Assembly: GCA_050031985.1 (NCBI GenBank)
Contig: JBNAIG010000034.1
Coordinates: forward strand, 1-64,000
From: SZUA-368 sp028533045
GTDB lineage: Bacteria > Spirochaetota > Spirochaetia > DSM-2461
Reading direction: 5' to 3'
DNA: 64,000 nucleotides
The position numbers were made by a program, and so were the translations under genes. The notes beneath the pieces were generated by a model that made no database searches, was not told the DNA's origin, and was given only the letters and a program-made list of their open reading frames with translations. Of the stretch, positions 17,464-24,549 are shown one piece after another (within the stretch, counting starts at the first letter, position 1; every line of letters begins with the position of its first letter).

Positions 17464-17715
17464 CTATTCAGCTACGATGGAAACGCGCTTTTTACCCTTG
17501 TTAAAGTTAAAGAGAACACTACCGTCTTTAAGTGCGAAAAGAGTGTGATCCTTTCCGGTACCTACGTTTTCACCGGCATGAATTTTAGTTCCCTTCTGGC
17601 GTACGAGGATTTCGCCGGCCTTTACAACCTGACCGCCAAATCTCTTAACACCTAATCGTTTTGATTCGGAATCTCTTCCGTTTTTGGAGCTTCCGCCCCC
17701 TTTTTTATGAGCCAT
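17464..17715 (-). CDS. rpmA: 50S ribosomal protein L27
   Basis: 83 residues starting MAHKKGGGSSKNGRDSESKR. The ATG at 17715 has a Shine-Dalgarno (AAAAGGAGATG) just upstream; the frame stays open for 12 more codons but that stretch overlaps prp and has no start signal. The mature-type N-terminus reaches the peptidyl-transferase centre. It carries no Firmicutes-type cleavable extension, although prp lies next to it. Confidence 0.97.
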   Translation of the reverse strand: MAHKKGGGSSKNGRDSESKRLGVKRFGGQVVKAGEILVRQKGTKIHAGENVGTGKDHTLFALKDGSVLFNFNKGKKRVSIVAE

Positions 17716-17719
17716 GTGT

Positions 17720-18061
17720 TCATCTCCTTTTGAGTTCCATGACAAACTCATTGGGATAATCCCGCATAAGGTCTCCCAGTCCGCAGAGTAGGAAATCGCA
17801 AATGCCGGAATACCAGTCGTTCACATCGGGATCAATACCTTCTATCACCGCCCGAAAACAACCGGCCTTATCCGCTGTTATTTTAGCCGTCAAACCCCCA
17901 TGGGATTCTACCTGACGACCATAAGTTCTGATTAATGCCGACATGGCGGCACAGGCAACGCTGGGCGTGCCTTTCTTTGCCAGAAAATGTCCTTCCGATG
18001 TAAGACTGACTATGTGTCGCCAGTCCCTCTCTTTGGACAATTCAACCTGACAGGTAATCAT
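17720..18061 (-). CDS. prp: Prp-like ribosomal-processing cysteine protease
   Basis: 113 residues of the YsxB/Prp family. The catalytic pair of the family is visible: His in SEGHFLAKK (about residue 25) and Cys in SVACAAMSAL (about 37). In Firmicutes Prp removes an N-terminal extension from L27. Here it lies between rplU and rpmA as usual, 4 nt before rpmA, but L27 has no extension to remove, so its substrate is uncertain. Confidence 0.88.
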   Translation of the reverse strand: MITCQVELSKERDWRHIVSLTSEGHFLAKKGTPSVACAAMSALIRTYGRQVESHGGLTAKITADKAGCFRAVIEGIDPDVNDWYSGICDFLLCGLGDLMRDYPNEFVMELKRR

Positions 18062-18066
18062 CAGCC

Positions 18067-18381
18067 TTAAGCTCCGATGATGTCCTCTACCTTGATCTTG
18101 GTAAACTGCTGACGGTGTCCCTTCTGTCTAAGGTAGCCTTTTCTTCTCTTAAACTTGAGAATCTTAACTTTCTTAGCCTTGAAGGTATCTTCAACAACGG
18201 CCTTAACCTTGGCACCAGCCACGTAGGGAGCTCCTACTTTAGTGTTGTCGCCGTCGGCAACCATCAGTACCTTATCGAATTCCAGAGCTTCTCCGTCCTG
18301 GTTTTCAAATCGGTCTACAGTAAGAACAGCACCCTTCTCGGCTTTGTACTGTTTTCCTTTTATTTCTACAAGAGCGTACAT
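18067..18381 (-). CDS. rplU: 50S ribosomal protein L21
   Basis: 104 residues, full length. It begins MYALVEIKGKQYKAEKG and contains KFKRRKGYLRQKGHRQ, both L21 signatures. It binds 23S rRNA. It is the first protein gene of the rplU-prp-rpmA-obgE operon; the start is preceded by AAGGATG. Confidence 0.97.
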   Translation of the reverse strand: MYALVEIKGKQYKAEKGAVLTVDRFENQDGEALEFDKVLMVADGDNTKVGAPYVAGAKVKAVVEDTFKAKKVKILKFKRRKGYLRQKGHRQQFTKIKVEDIIGA

Positions 18382-18417
18382 TTTAACATCCTTAACTCTA
18401 ATTTTTCAGTAGCATAA

Positions 18418-18447
18418 ATAATACTATAAATCTATATACAATGTCAA
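18418..18447 (-). promoter_or_regulatory. rplU operon promoter
   Basis: Minus strand: perfect TTGACA (18442-18447), 18-nt spacer, TATTAT (18418-18423). It lies between the tRNA-Leu 3' end and rplU and gives a leader of about 30 nt. Confidence 0.7.
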
Positions 18448-18460
18448 TATACAGAGTGTT

Positions 18461-18544
18461 TGCCGGCGACCGGACTTGAACCGGTACGGGCCGAAGCCCA
18501 CGAGATTTTAAGTCTCGGGTGTCTACCAATTCCACCACGCCGGC
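18461..18544 (-). tRNA. tRNA-Leu (anticodon UAA)
   Basis: Complete type II tRNA on the minus strand: acceptor GCCGGCG/CGCCGGC, D loop with AATTGGTAGAC, anticodon stem CGAGA/TCTCG around CTTAAAA (anticodon TAA), a long variable arm TGGGCTTCGGCCCGT and T arm ACCGG/CCGGT with TTCAAGT. Discriminator A73; CCA not encoded. Confidence 0.96.
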
Positions 18545-18558
18545 AGATACCGAACGGA

Positions 18559-18588
18559 ATAATAGCAAATAAAACTCTATAAAGTCAA
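18559..18588 (-). promoter_or_regulatory. tRNA-Leu promoter
   Basis: Minus strand: TTGACT (18583-18588), 18-nt spacer, TATTAT (18559-18564). The mature tRNA begins about 15 nt after the -10 box. Confidence 0.7.
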
Positions 18589-18606
18589 CAGGGTTTCCGA
18601 TACTGA

Positions 18607-20091
18607 CTAGTTATTTTGATATTCAAAAGCCCCTATATCTAAACCATTGCCCATAAGTCTGGGCCTGGAGTAGATATCTATAAGTAATTCATCTCCCTCG
18701 TAGGAGAGACCTGCATCAATAAGGGGGCTATCCGAAGCAGGTGTATAATCCCGTGGTAAATAATAACCTACGTATTCATCCAGTAGGGACAAATTCTCCA
18801 GGGAAGAAACAGTCATATTGTTACTTACAGTTGTATTATCGCTGGAGTAGGAAATATCATCACCTACGTCAATCATAAGATTGTTGTAGAAAACATTATC
18901 TACGCTTTCCGATGAATTCGAATTGAAGGCCTTACCCTCAATAGAGATAAAGGTATTATTTACAACTCGGTAACTTTTATTTTCATAGGGACTCCTGTCC
19001 CCCAGCTGGATTCCATTAGACTCTATGTTTTCGATCACATTGCTATAGATCAAATTATCAAAGCCTGTAACATGCAAGGCAATTCCGGTTCCCCTATTTA
19101 TATAGTTACTATAGACCGAGGCGGTCGTTCCGGGGTTAATCATAATACCTGCCTGTTGAGAGGATTTCTCTTCTATTCCGTAGTCTAATACGGTATTATG
19201 GTGTATAGAGCCCCCTTCAATGGCTCCTCCCAGCTGAATCCCGTCCCAACCTGTGCCGTCGGTAATATTGTTATATATCTCCACATTGACCATATTCGGC
19301 TGCCAGAGGGTTTCACCGCTGCAATCGTCATTGGTAAATCCCACCTCCCATTTGGAGCCGCCTATATAAAATCCCTCATTCTCTACATCATGAACGTAGT
19401 TGTGATGAATGTAAGTCTCCTCCTGAGTGTAGGTGTCCCGGTTTGACGATCCGTCACATGTGGGCTTTGTTACAACCCATATACCAATACTCGTATTGGT
19501 AACTTCCAGGTGATCGATCTCGATATGGTCCGTTTGAAGTTGCCCTCTAAAACCGGAAACTTTACTGCCGTTCAATTTTATCCCGTAGGTATGTGAGGAT
19601 GAACCGGTTCCGGTAATCCTAAGGTATTTACTACTGTTAACATGCAAAAGATCGGCCGTCTCATTGGCCTCCATTACAACCTGACCGTCACAATTGATAA
19701 AGGTGAACGGATTTTCCTCTGTACCTTCGAAATTACGAATTAATAGGGCGCCCCGATCCCCGGCCCTGATTCCTATTATCGCTCCCGGTTCCAGACCCAA
19801 ATCATCGTTATCGACTAAATACACTCCATTTTCTACAATGTAATCCACTTCATCGCTTGTCACATCGCCATATTCACAGGAATTGTTAGAATATACCGCA
19901 TCGGCATCATAACTTTCCGATTCGGAGTCAATACAGCCCAGATACTCCGATTCGAGGATAGTCTGGATCCCCTGGTAATCAACTACCACAGAAGAATTTG
20001 ATGATCCTTCGAATAGAAAGGAGCAGGACATATAAACAAATAGACTGTTTATAGCAAGCAAACCAAATTTCACAAAAGAACTAAACCTCAT
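18607..20091 (-). CDS. Right-handed parallel beta-helix protein, putative surface lipoprotein
   Basis: 494 residues from ATG 20091, which has GGAGAG upstream and starts a plausible lipoprotein signal (hydrophobic to about 22, then VYMSC; the residue three before Cys is unusual outside spirochaetes). An ATG six codons earlier is possible. The body has many beta-helix rungs with Asn ladders (IHHNYVHDV, VEIYNNITD, GSIHHNTVL, ASVYSNYIN), as in NosD/pectate-lyase-like folds. The C-terminus (SPLIDAG ... LDIGAFEYQ) resembles the end domain of many secreted beta-helix proteins. No catalytic set is recognised. The gene is AT-richer than its neighbours and Ser/Asn/Asp-rich, which suggests transfer or a fast-evolving surface protein. 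Confidence 0.75.
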   Translation of the reverse strand: MRFSSFVKFGLLAINSLFVYMSCSFLFEGSSNSSVVVDYQGIQTILESEYLGCIDSESESYDADAVYSNNSCEYGDVTSDEVDYIVENGVYLVDNDDLGLEPGAIIGIRAGDRGALLIRNFEGTEENPFTFINCDGQVVMEANETADLLHVNSSKYLRITGTGSSSHTYGIKLNGSKVSGFRGQLQTDHIEIDHLEVTNTSIGIWVVTKPTCDGSSNRDTYTQEETYIHHNYVHDVENEGFYIGGSKWEVGFTNDDCSGETLWQPNMVNVEIYNNITDGTGWDGIQLGGAIEGGSIHHNTVLDYGIEEKSSQQAGIMINPGTTASVYSNYINRGTGIALHVTGFDNLIYSNVIENIESNGIQLGDRSPYENKSYRVVNNTFISIEGKAFNSNSSESVDNVFYNNLMIDVGDDISYSSDNTTVSNNMTVSSLENLSLLDEYVGYYLPRDYTPASDSPLIDAGLSYEGDELLIDIYSRPRLMGNGLDIGAFEYQNN

Positions 20092-20229
20092 AATCAGGGA
20101 ACTCTCCATTTTTTTATATTTAAATACATTTTTGCTATTACCAATTCATTGCTTGTGATTTTACTCAATGTTCACAAAATTATCAACAACAGGTCTTACA
20201 ATAACCCACACGGGACTGGACAAGGGATT

Positions 20230-20308
20230 GGAGCGATGGCTGCAAGCCAGACCGAAGGGCCGGAGCGAAGCGGAGTCGCGCAAAGCCCGGTGGCGTAGCC
20301 ATGGCCCC
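20230..20308. repeat. GC-rich palindromic element (REP/MITE-like)
   Basis: A GC-rich block in an AT-rich intergenic region. Its ends form an imperfect inverted repeat (GGAGCGATGGCT at 20230-20241 against AGCCATGGCCCC at 20297-20308, two mismatches). Inside are two small hairpins, TGGCT-GCA-AGCCA (20237-20249) and TGGC-GTA-GCCA (20291-20301), plus GGGC/GCCC pairing (20257-20260 with 20285-20288). No second copy was noticed in the window, so its repetitive nature is inference. Confidence 0.5.
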
Positions 20309-20312
20309 ATAT

Positions 20313-20341
20313 TTGACTATCCCCTCCTTAAACATTATAGT
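20313..20341 (+). promoter_or_regulatory. ttcA promoter, leaderless type
   Basis: Plus strand: TTGACT (20313-20318), 17-nt spacer, TATAGT (20336-20341), then only GGGGCT before the ATG at 20348. No Shine-Dalgarno. It directly abuts the palindromic element. Confidence 0.7.
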
Positions 20342-20347
20342 GGGGCT

Positions 20348-21079
20348 ATGTCATCTAAAAACAAGCTTTCCAGAAAAATCGACAAGGCGATTTTGCAATA
20401 CGAACTGATTGAGCCGGGGGATCGAATTCTTCTGGCTATTTCCGGGGGGAAGGACTCTCTGACCCTTGCATATCACTTGATCCACAAGCAACGGGGTTTT
20501 CCTATTCCCTTTGAACTGGAGGCTGTTCACATTCAGCCGGACTTTCCCAACGGTGCTGACGACAAGAGTTTTCTTAAGCTGATGGAGGAGTGGGGGCTGC
20601 CCTGCCGGGTGATTCAGGTTCCCGTTAAGGAGAGGCTTAAGCCGGGGCGCAAGATGAACTGTTACTGGTGCAGTACCCAGCGTCGGATGGAGCTGATGAA
20701 ACAGGCGGAAGAGCTGAATTGCAGCAAGATCGCTCTGGGCCATCACATGGATGATATTCTGGAAACATTCCTTATGAATATGGCTTACAAGGGGGAGATG
20801 TCCACCATGCTTCCCAAGCTAAAATACGATAACTATCCCTATACGGTGATTCGCCCTCTGGCCTATGTTCACGAGGCGGAAATTGTGACGTTTGCGGAGC
20901 AGATGGACTTTAAGAAGATCTCCTGCGCCTGTAATTTCGATACCACAAGCAAGCGTCACCCGGCGAGGGACGCCATTGATACGCTGGCGATAAACGCATC
21001 CGTAAGGGATACGATGTTCAAGGCGTTGAGTAATCCCAACATGCGCTATTTGATGGGCGGGGACGGGGATAAAAAATAA
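20348..21079 (+). CDS. ttcA: TtcA-family tRNA 2-thiocytidine synthase
   Basis: 243 residues from ATG 20348. The frame is open another 60 codons upstream, but that region is the palindromic element and lies before the promoter, so it is not translated. TtcA thiolates C32 of certain tRNAs using ATP and a [4Fe-4S] cluster. The PP-loop is ISGGKDSLTL (about 31-40). Cluster ligands are suggested by CYWC (about 107-110) and the later SCAC. GHHMDDILETFLMN and PLAYVHEAEI match the family. The gene stands alone between two opposing genes. Confidence 0.92.
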   Translation: MSSKNKLSRKIDKAILQYELIEPGDRILLAISGGKDSLTLAYHLIHKQRGFPIPFELEAVHIQPDFPNGADDKSFLKLMEEWGLPCRVIQVPVKERLKPGRKMNCYWCSTQRRMELMKQAEELNCSKIALGHHMDDILETFLMNMAYKGEMSTMLPKLKYDNYPYTVIRPLAYVHEAEIVTFAEQMDFKKISCACNFDTTSKRHPARDAIDTLAINASVRDTMFKALSNPNMRYLMGGDGDKK

Positions 21080-21110
21080 GGCAAGCAACCCTGTGGGGTC
21101 ACTTGCCTTT
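21078..21110. terminator. Bidirectional terminator between ttcA and the ABC-F gene
   Basis: The stem AAGGCAAG / CTTGCCTT encloses a smaller ACC/GGG stem. It is preceded by a run of A and followed by TTT, so it can serve ttcA on the plus strand and the convergent ABC-F gene on the minus strand. Confidence 0.65.
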
Positions 21111-21127
21111 ATCCTGAAGAGAGAGTC

Positions 21128-22765
21128 TTAGATAGAGAGTCTCACGTGGCTTCCGCCGTACATCTCTTCTCTGAGCTTCTGAATCTCTTCGCTTTCCAGA
21201 TAATCGTCGAAGGGGATGCGCTTGTCGATAATTCCCTTGGGTGTGAACTCGATGATGCGGTTGGCCGCTGTCTGGATGAGCTGGTGGTCATGGGTGTTGA
21301 AGAGTACCGGATAGGGGAACTCGCTCAAACCGCTGTTCAGGGATGTGATGGATTCAAGGTCCAGGTGGGCGGTGGGTTCGTCCAGGATGAGGACGTTCGC
21401 ACCGGAAAGCATCATTCGAGAGAGCATACAGCGTACTTTTTCTCCCCCGGAGAGAACATTTACCTTCTTGAGCGACTCGTCACCGGAGAAGAGCATTCTT
21501 CCCAGGAAGCCTCGTACGTAGGACTCCTCCTCTTCTTCGGAGTACTGACGCAGCCAGTCGGTCATGTTAATGTCGCTGTCAAAAAATTTGGTGTTGTCCT
21601 TGGGAAAGTAGTTGGTGGTGATGGTTACCCCCCACTTGTACTCCCCTGCATCCGGTTCCATTTCGCCGGAGAGGATGTCAAAAAGAACGGTCTTGGCCAG
21701 GTTATTGGGGCCGACGAAGGCGATTTTATCGCCGTTTTCTATGTTAAAAGTCAGGTTATCCAGGACTTTCTCGCCGTCAACCGTTTTAGTAAGGCCTTCC
21801 ACTTCCAATACCATCTTGCCCGGTTCCCGTTCGGGCTTGAAGGCCACATAGGGGAAACGGCGGGAGGTTCGGGGGAGGTCCTGTAGTTCCAGCTTGTCCA
21901 GCTCTTTCTTACGGCTGGTGGCCTGCTTGGATCGGGCCGCATTGGAGGAGAACCGGGAGATAAACTCTTTAAGTTCCGCCGCTTTGGCATCGGCTTTTTT
22001 AGCCTGTTCCTTCTGCAGTTTGGCAGAAAGCTGACTGGCCTTCCACCAGAATTCGTAGTTACCCGTGTAGAGGCTGATTTTCTGATAGTCGATATCGGCA
22101 ATGTGGGTGCAGACTTTATTGAGGAAGTGCCGGTCATGGGAAACTACGATAACCGTGTTATTAAAACGGTAAAGAAAGTTTTCCAGCCAGGTAATAGATT
22201 CCAGGTCCAAGTGGTTGGTAGGCTCATCGAGGAGAAGTACATCGGGGTTGCCAAAGAGTGCCTGGGCCAGAAGAATGCGAACCTTAATGTTATCTTCCAA
22301 ATCGCCCATTTTCTTTTCGTGAAACTCTTCGCCTACACCCAGACCATTGAGAAGGGAGGAAGCTTCGCTCTCCGCTTCGTATCCGCCCATATCGGCGAAT
22401 TCCCCTTCCAGTTCGGCCACTTTCATGCCCTCTTCATCGGTCATGTCCGCCTTGCTGTAGAGATATTCCCGTTCCTTCATGATCTCATACATCTTTTTGT
22501 GGCCCATGATAACCGTTTCCAGAACCGGATGCTCGTCATAGGCAAAGTGGTCCTGTTCAAGGACGGTCATTCGCTCGCCTTTGGGAAGAACGATATCACC
22601 CGTGTCGGCCTCCTGCTTCCCCGAGAGGATTTTGATAAAAGTCGATTTACCGGCACCGTTGGCACCGATGAGGCCGTAGCAGTTGCCCGGATTGAATTTG
22701 ATGTTAACGTTTTTAAAAAGTACCCTCTTTCCGAAGGACAGACCAATATTTGATACGGTAAGCAA
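21128..22765 (-). CDS. ABC-F ATPase, YbiT subfamily
   Basis: 545 residues with two ABC domains joined by a basic, coiled linker (about 240-300), typical of soluble ABC-F proteins that act on the ribosome. Domain 1 has Walker A GANGAGKST (about 34-42) and LLLDEPTNHLDLES; its signature is MGDLEDNIKVRI rather than LSGGQ, which is also degenerate in E. coli YbiT. Domain 2 has LSGGEKVRC and LILDEPTAHLDLES but an altered Walker A, GPNNLAKT, with Ala in place of the last Gly, and NTHDHQ in place of SHDR. The start is TTG with CAGGAG six nt upstream. Best fit is YbiT; exact role unknown. Confidence 0.9.
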   Translation of the reverse strand: MLTVSNIGLSFGKRVLFKNVNIKFNPGNCYGLIGANGAGKSTFIKILSGKQEADTGDIVLPKGERMTVLEQDHFAYDEHPVLETVIMGHKKMYEIMKEREYLYSKADMTDEEGMKVAELEGEFADMGGYEAESEASSLLNGLGVGEEFHEKKMGDLEDNIKVRILLAQALFGNPDVLLLDEPTNHLDLESITWLENFLYRFNNTVIVVSHDRHFLNKVCTHIADIDYQKISLYTGNYEFWWKASQLSAKLQKEQAKKADAKAAELKEFISRFSSNAARSKQATSRKKELDKLELQDLPRTSRRFPYVAFKPEREPGKMVLEVEGLTKTVDGEKVLDNLTFNIENGDKIAFVGPNNLAKTVLFDILSGEMEPDAGEYKWGVTITTNYFPKDNTKFFDSDINMTDWLRQYSEEEEESYVRGFLGRMLFSGDESLKKVNVLSGGEKVRCMLSRMMLSGANVLILDEPTAHLDLESITSLNSGLSEFPYPVLFNTHDHQLIQTAANRIIEFTPKGIIDKRIPFDDYLESEEIQKLREEMYGGSHVRLSI

Positions 22766-22791
22766 TTGTTTCTCCTGATATGAACAGATAA

Positions 22792-22822
22792 AAGGACGGC
22801 AACCCTGGCGGATTCCGTCCTT
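22792..22822 (-). promoter_or_regulatory. Leader hairpin with short T-run before the ABC-F gene (possible attenuator)
   Basis: A perfect 8-bp stem AAGGACGG / CCGTCCTT with a 15-nt loop in the untranslated leader; on the minus strand it is followed by TTTTATC, about 26 nt before the start codon. Several ABC-F genes are controlled by leader attenuation; here it is inferred from structure only, and the T-run is short. Confidence 0.4.
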
Positions 22823-22831
22823 AACACCTGT

Positions 22832-22860
22832 ATTATTCGTTTTAGCGTACCCCTTGTCAA
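22832..22860 (-). promoter_or_regulatory. ABC-F gene promoter
   Basis: Minus strand: TTGACA (22855-22860), 17-nt spacer, AATAAT (22832-22837). It gives a leader of about 60 nt that includes the hairpin at 22792-22822. Confidence 0.6.
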
Positions 22861-22865
22861 GGTCT

Positions 22866-23104
22866 GGGGAACTATTCCTTTACTACGGAGAGATTCTGAT
22901 TCCCTTCGATGCCACCAATATCCATTACGAAGGGGAGCTGGTCATTATATTTGGACGAAGCGAGACAGGCTATCTTCGCGGTGACCGGGGGATGTGATTT
23001 TTACGGGAACTCCGGGAAGAACACAAGCTGTTAACGAGGGGAACGTTGTTGAAGTTCATATTGAAGGAGTGGGGACTTTGATAAATCGTTTTGTGTGGGA
23101 ATAA
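22866..23104 (+). pseudogene. Remnant of a fumarylacetoacetate hydrolase family gene
   Basis: Two fragments of one family lie side by side in different frames. The first (from 22866) reads GELFLYYGEILIPFDATN then IHYEGELVIIFGR, matching the region of FAH-family enzymes where Pro/Asp and the metal-binding Glu of YEGEL lie. It meets a TGA at about 22995. The second, shifted by one base (from about 22990 to the TAA at 23102-23104), reads GDVIFTGTPGRTQAVNEGN then VVEVHIEGVGTLINRFVWE, the family's C-terminus. The middle of the protein, roughly 100 residues, is missing and no start codon or ribosome-binding site is evident. It is a decayed gene with internal deletion and frameshift. Confidence 0.75.
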
Positions 23105-23131
23105 TAAACCTTAAAAAAACTTTCCCGCCTT

Positions 23132-23194
23132 TTCCTTGAAATAAGCCTTCTCTCTGACTTACAGTTAAAACTGATACGACCCTATTTCAAGGAA
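23132..23194 (+). promoter_or_regulatory. 12-bp inverted repeat over the efflux-operon promoter and ribosome-binding site
   Basis: TTCCTTGAAATA (23132-23143) and its exact reverse complement TATTTCAAGGAA (23183-23194), 39 nt apart. The right arm contains the AAGGA Shine-Dalgarno of the TolC-like gene (ATG 23200). The left arm contains TTGAAA, which with TACAGT 18 nt later could be the promoter. It may be an RNA stem hiding the ribosome-binding site or a pair of operator half-sites; the sequence alone does not decide. Confidence 0.5.
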
Positions 23195-23199
23195 TAAAA

Positions 23200-24549
23200 A
23201 TGAAAAAGAATCCTTTTCCTTCCCTCCTTTTCCTTTTTTGCGGCCTTACTGTTCTTTCTATGAACCTTTCGGCCCTGGAATTAACCGTAGACGAGGCGGT
23301 AGAGATGGCTTTGACACAAAACCTAAGCCTTAAGCAGGAAAAAATCGACCGGGATATGAAGGAGAGGGAGGCCGACTCCTACTGGAATCGCTTTCTTCCC
23401 GATGTCTATGCCGGGGCGGATCTTTGGCGGACCGATGCTTACACGGACGATGCCCTTTACAGCTACTTCTATAACGACCTTCTTGGGACGGACTACTTCA
23501 CCCAACCTTGGTTCTTAACTGCCTTTGTCGATCTTAGCCTGGACCTTTCTGCTTCCACTGCTTCCGACATAAAAGCGACACGCCAGGAGTTCGAGGCGGG
23601 CCAAATCAGCTTTGAAACGACTTCCCGAGCCCTGGAGCGGGATGTGAGGATTCAGTACTACGGTCTTCTGATCGTGAAAGAAACCATCGGGATTTACGAG
23701 CAGATGCTGGAAACGGCCCTGCAGAATTACGATAGGGCCAGAAGGAACTTCGAGCTGGGTAACGCCCGGAAAGTGGATATGCTCAGCTATCAGGTGAATT
23801 ACGAAAGCCTTAAACCGGAGCTGATTGAAATTCAGAATATCTATGAAACAAGGCTGCTCGAGTTCAAAAGGATCATCGGCCTGGCCGTGGAAGATGAGCT
23901 TACCCTTTCCGATAGGGTTGACCCGGAGATCCGCCCTGTTGACGAAGAGGAAAGACTGATTTCTTTGGGGCTTAAGAATAACCTTGAGCTGCAGGCGATT
24001 CGGAAGCAGCAGGAGATCCTTAAAACCCGTACCAATGAGGCCTCTCTGGGAACCAGAACACCCCAATTCGGCCTATCCTACAGCTACACCCCTACCCTGT
24101 ATGACCCGGCCGAATCGGATTGGCAAGAGGATTGGAGCGACAGCAGCAGCCAGCTGGACCTTACCGTAACAATTCCCTTGAACGGCTTTATTCCCCATTC
24201 GGAGATGAATCTTATTGTTAAAAACTTAAAGGACGAACAGGAGAAACTGCAGTTGTTCTATGACGATGCGAGCCGACAGACCTGCCAGGCCATGGAGGAA
24301 CTTATCCTAAGCATTAATAAATCGGTTAAGGCCATTGAGGTGCACCGGCTGAGCATTGAGCTGGCCCGGGAAAACTACTCCATCATCGAAGAGTCCTATA
24401 ATGAAGGGGCCGCCGATTATCTTTCGGTCCAGACGGCCCAGGACAACTTGAACCTGGCCCTAATTAGTGAAAAGAACGAGCTGCTGACCTATCTTTCGTC
24501 CCGGCTCTACCTGGAATATATGGTTAACGAAACAGAGGAGATTAAGTAA
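23200..24549 (+). CDS. TolC-like outer-membrane efflux protein
   Basis: 449 residues with a signal peptide (about 1-26, ending MNLSA). Two outer-membrane-efflux repeats follow: long alpha-helical segments with TVDEAVEMALTQNLSLKQEK early and ENYSIIEESYNEGAADYLSVQTAQDNL near the end, the typical second repeat. It is the outer-membrane channel of the tripartite pump encoded by the next two genes; its stop overlaps the next start (TAATG). The ATG has an AAGGA site inside the inverted repeat described upstream. Confidence 0.9.
   Translation: MKKNPFPSLLFLFCGLTVLSMNLSALELTVDEAVEMALTQNLSLKQEKIDRDMKEREADSYWNRFLPDVYAGADLWRTDAYTDDALYSYFYNDLLGTDYFTQPWFLTAFVDLSLDLSASTASDIKATRQEFEAGQISFETTSRALERDVRIQYYGLLIVKETIGIYEQMLETALQNYDRARRNFELGNARKVDMLSYQVNYESLKPELIEIQNIYETRLLEFKRIIGLAVEDELTLSDRVDPEIRPVDEEERLISLGLKNNLELQAIRKQQEILKTRTNEASLGTRTPQFGLSYSYTPTLYDPAESDWQEDWSDSSSQLDLTVTIPLNGFIPHSEMNLIVKNLKDEQEKLQLFYDDASRQTCQAMEELILSINKSVKAIEVHRLSIELARENYSIIEESYNEGAADYLSVQTAQDNLNLALISEKNELLTYLSSRLYLEYMVNETEEIK

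Noticed and set aside
17716..17751. A 12-codon N-terminal extension of L27 that Prp might cleave
   Set aside because: No ribosome-binding site, no Phe-Phe-Ala-like cleavage motif, and it overlaps prp; the Shine-Dalgarno points to the ATG at 17715.
20168..20347. A 60-codon N-terminal extension of TtcA
   Set aside because: It translates the palindromic element and lies upstream of a good promoter whose -10 box is 6 nt before the chosen ATG; it has no counterpart in the family.
22981..23010. Programmed frameshift joining the two FAH fragments
   Set aside because: There is no slippery heptamer or downstream structure, and about 100 conserved residues are missing, so decay explains it better.
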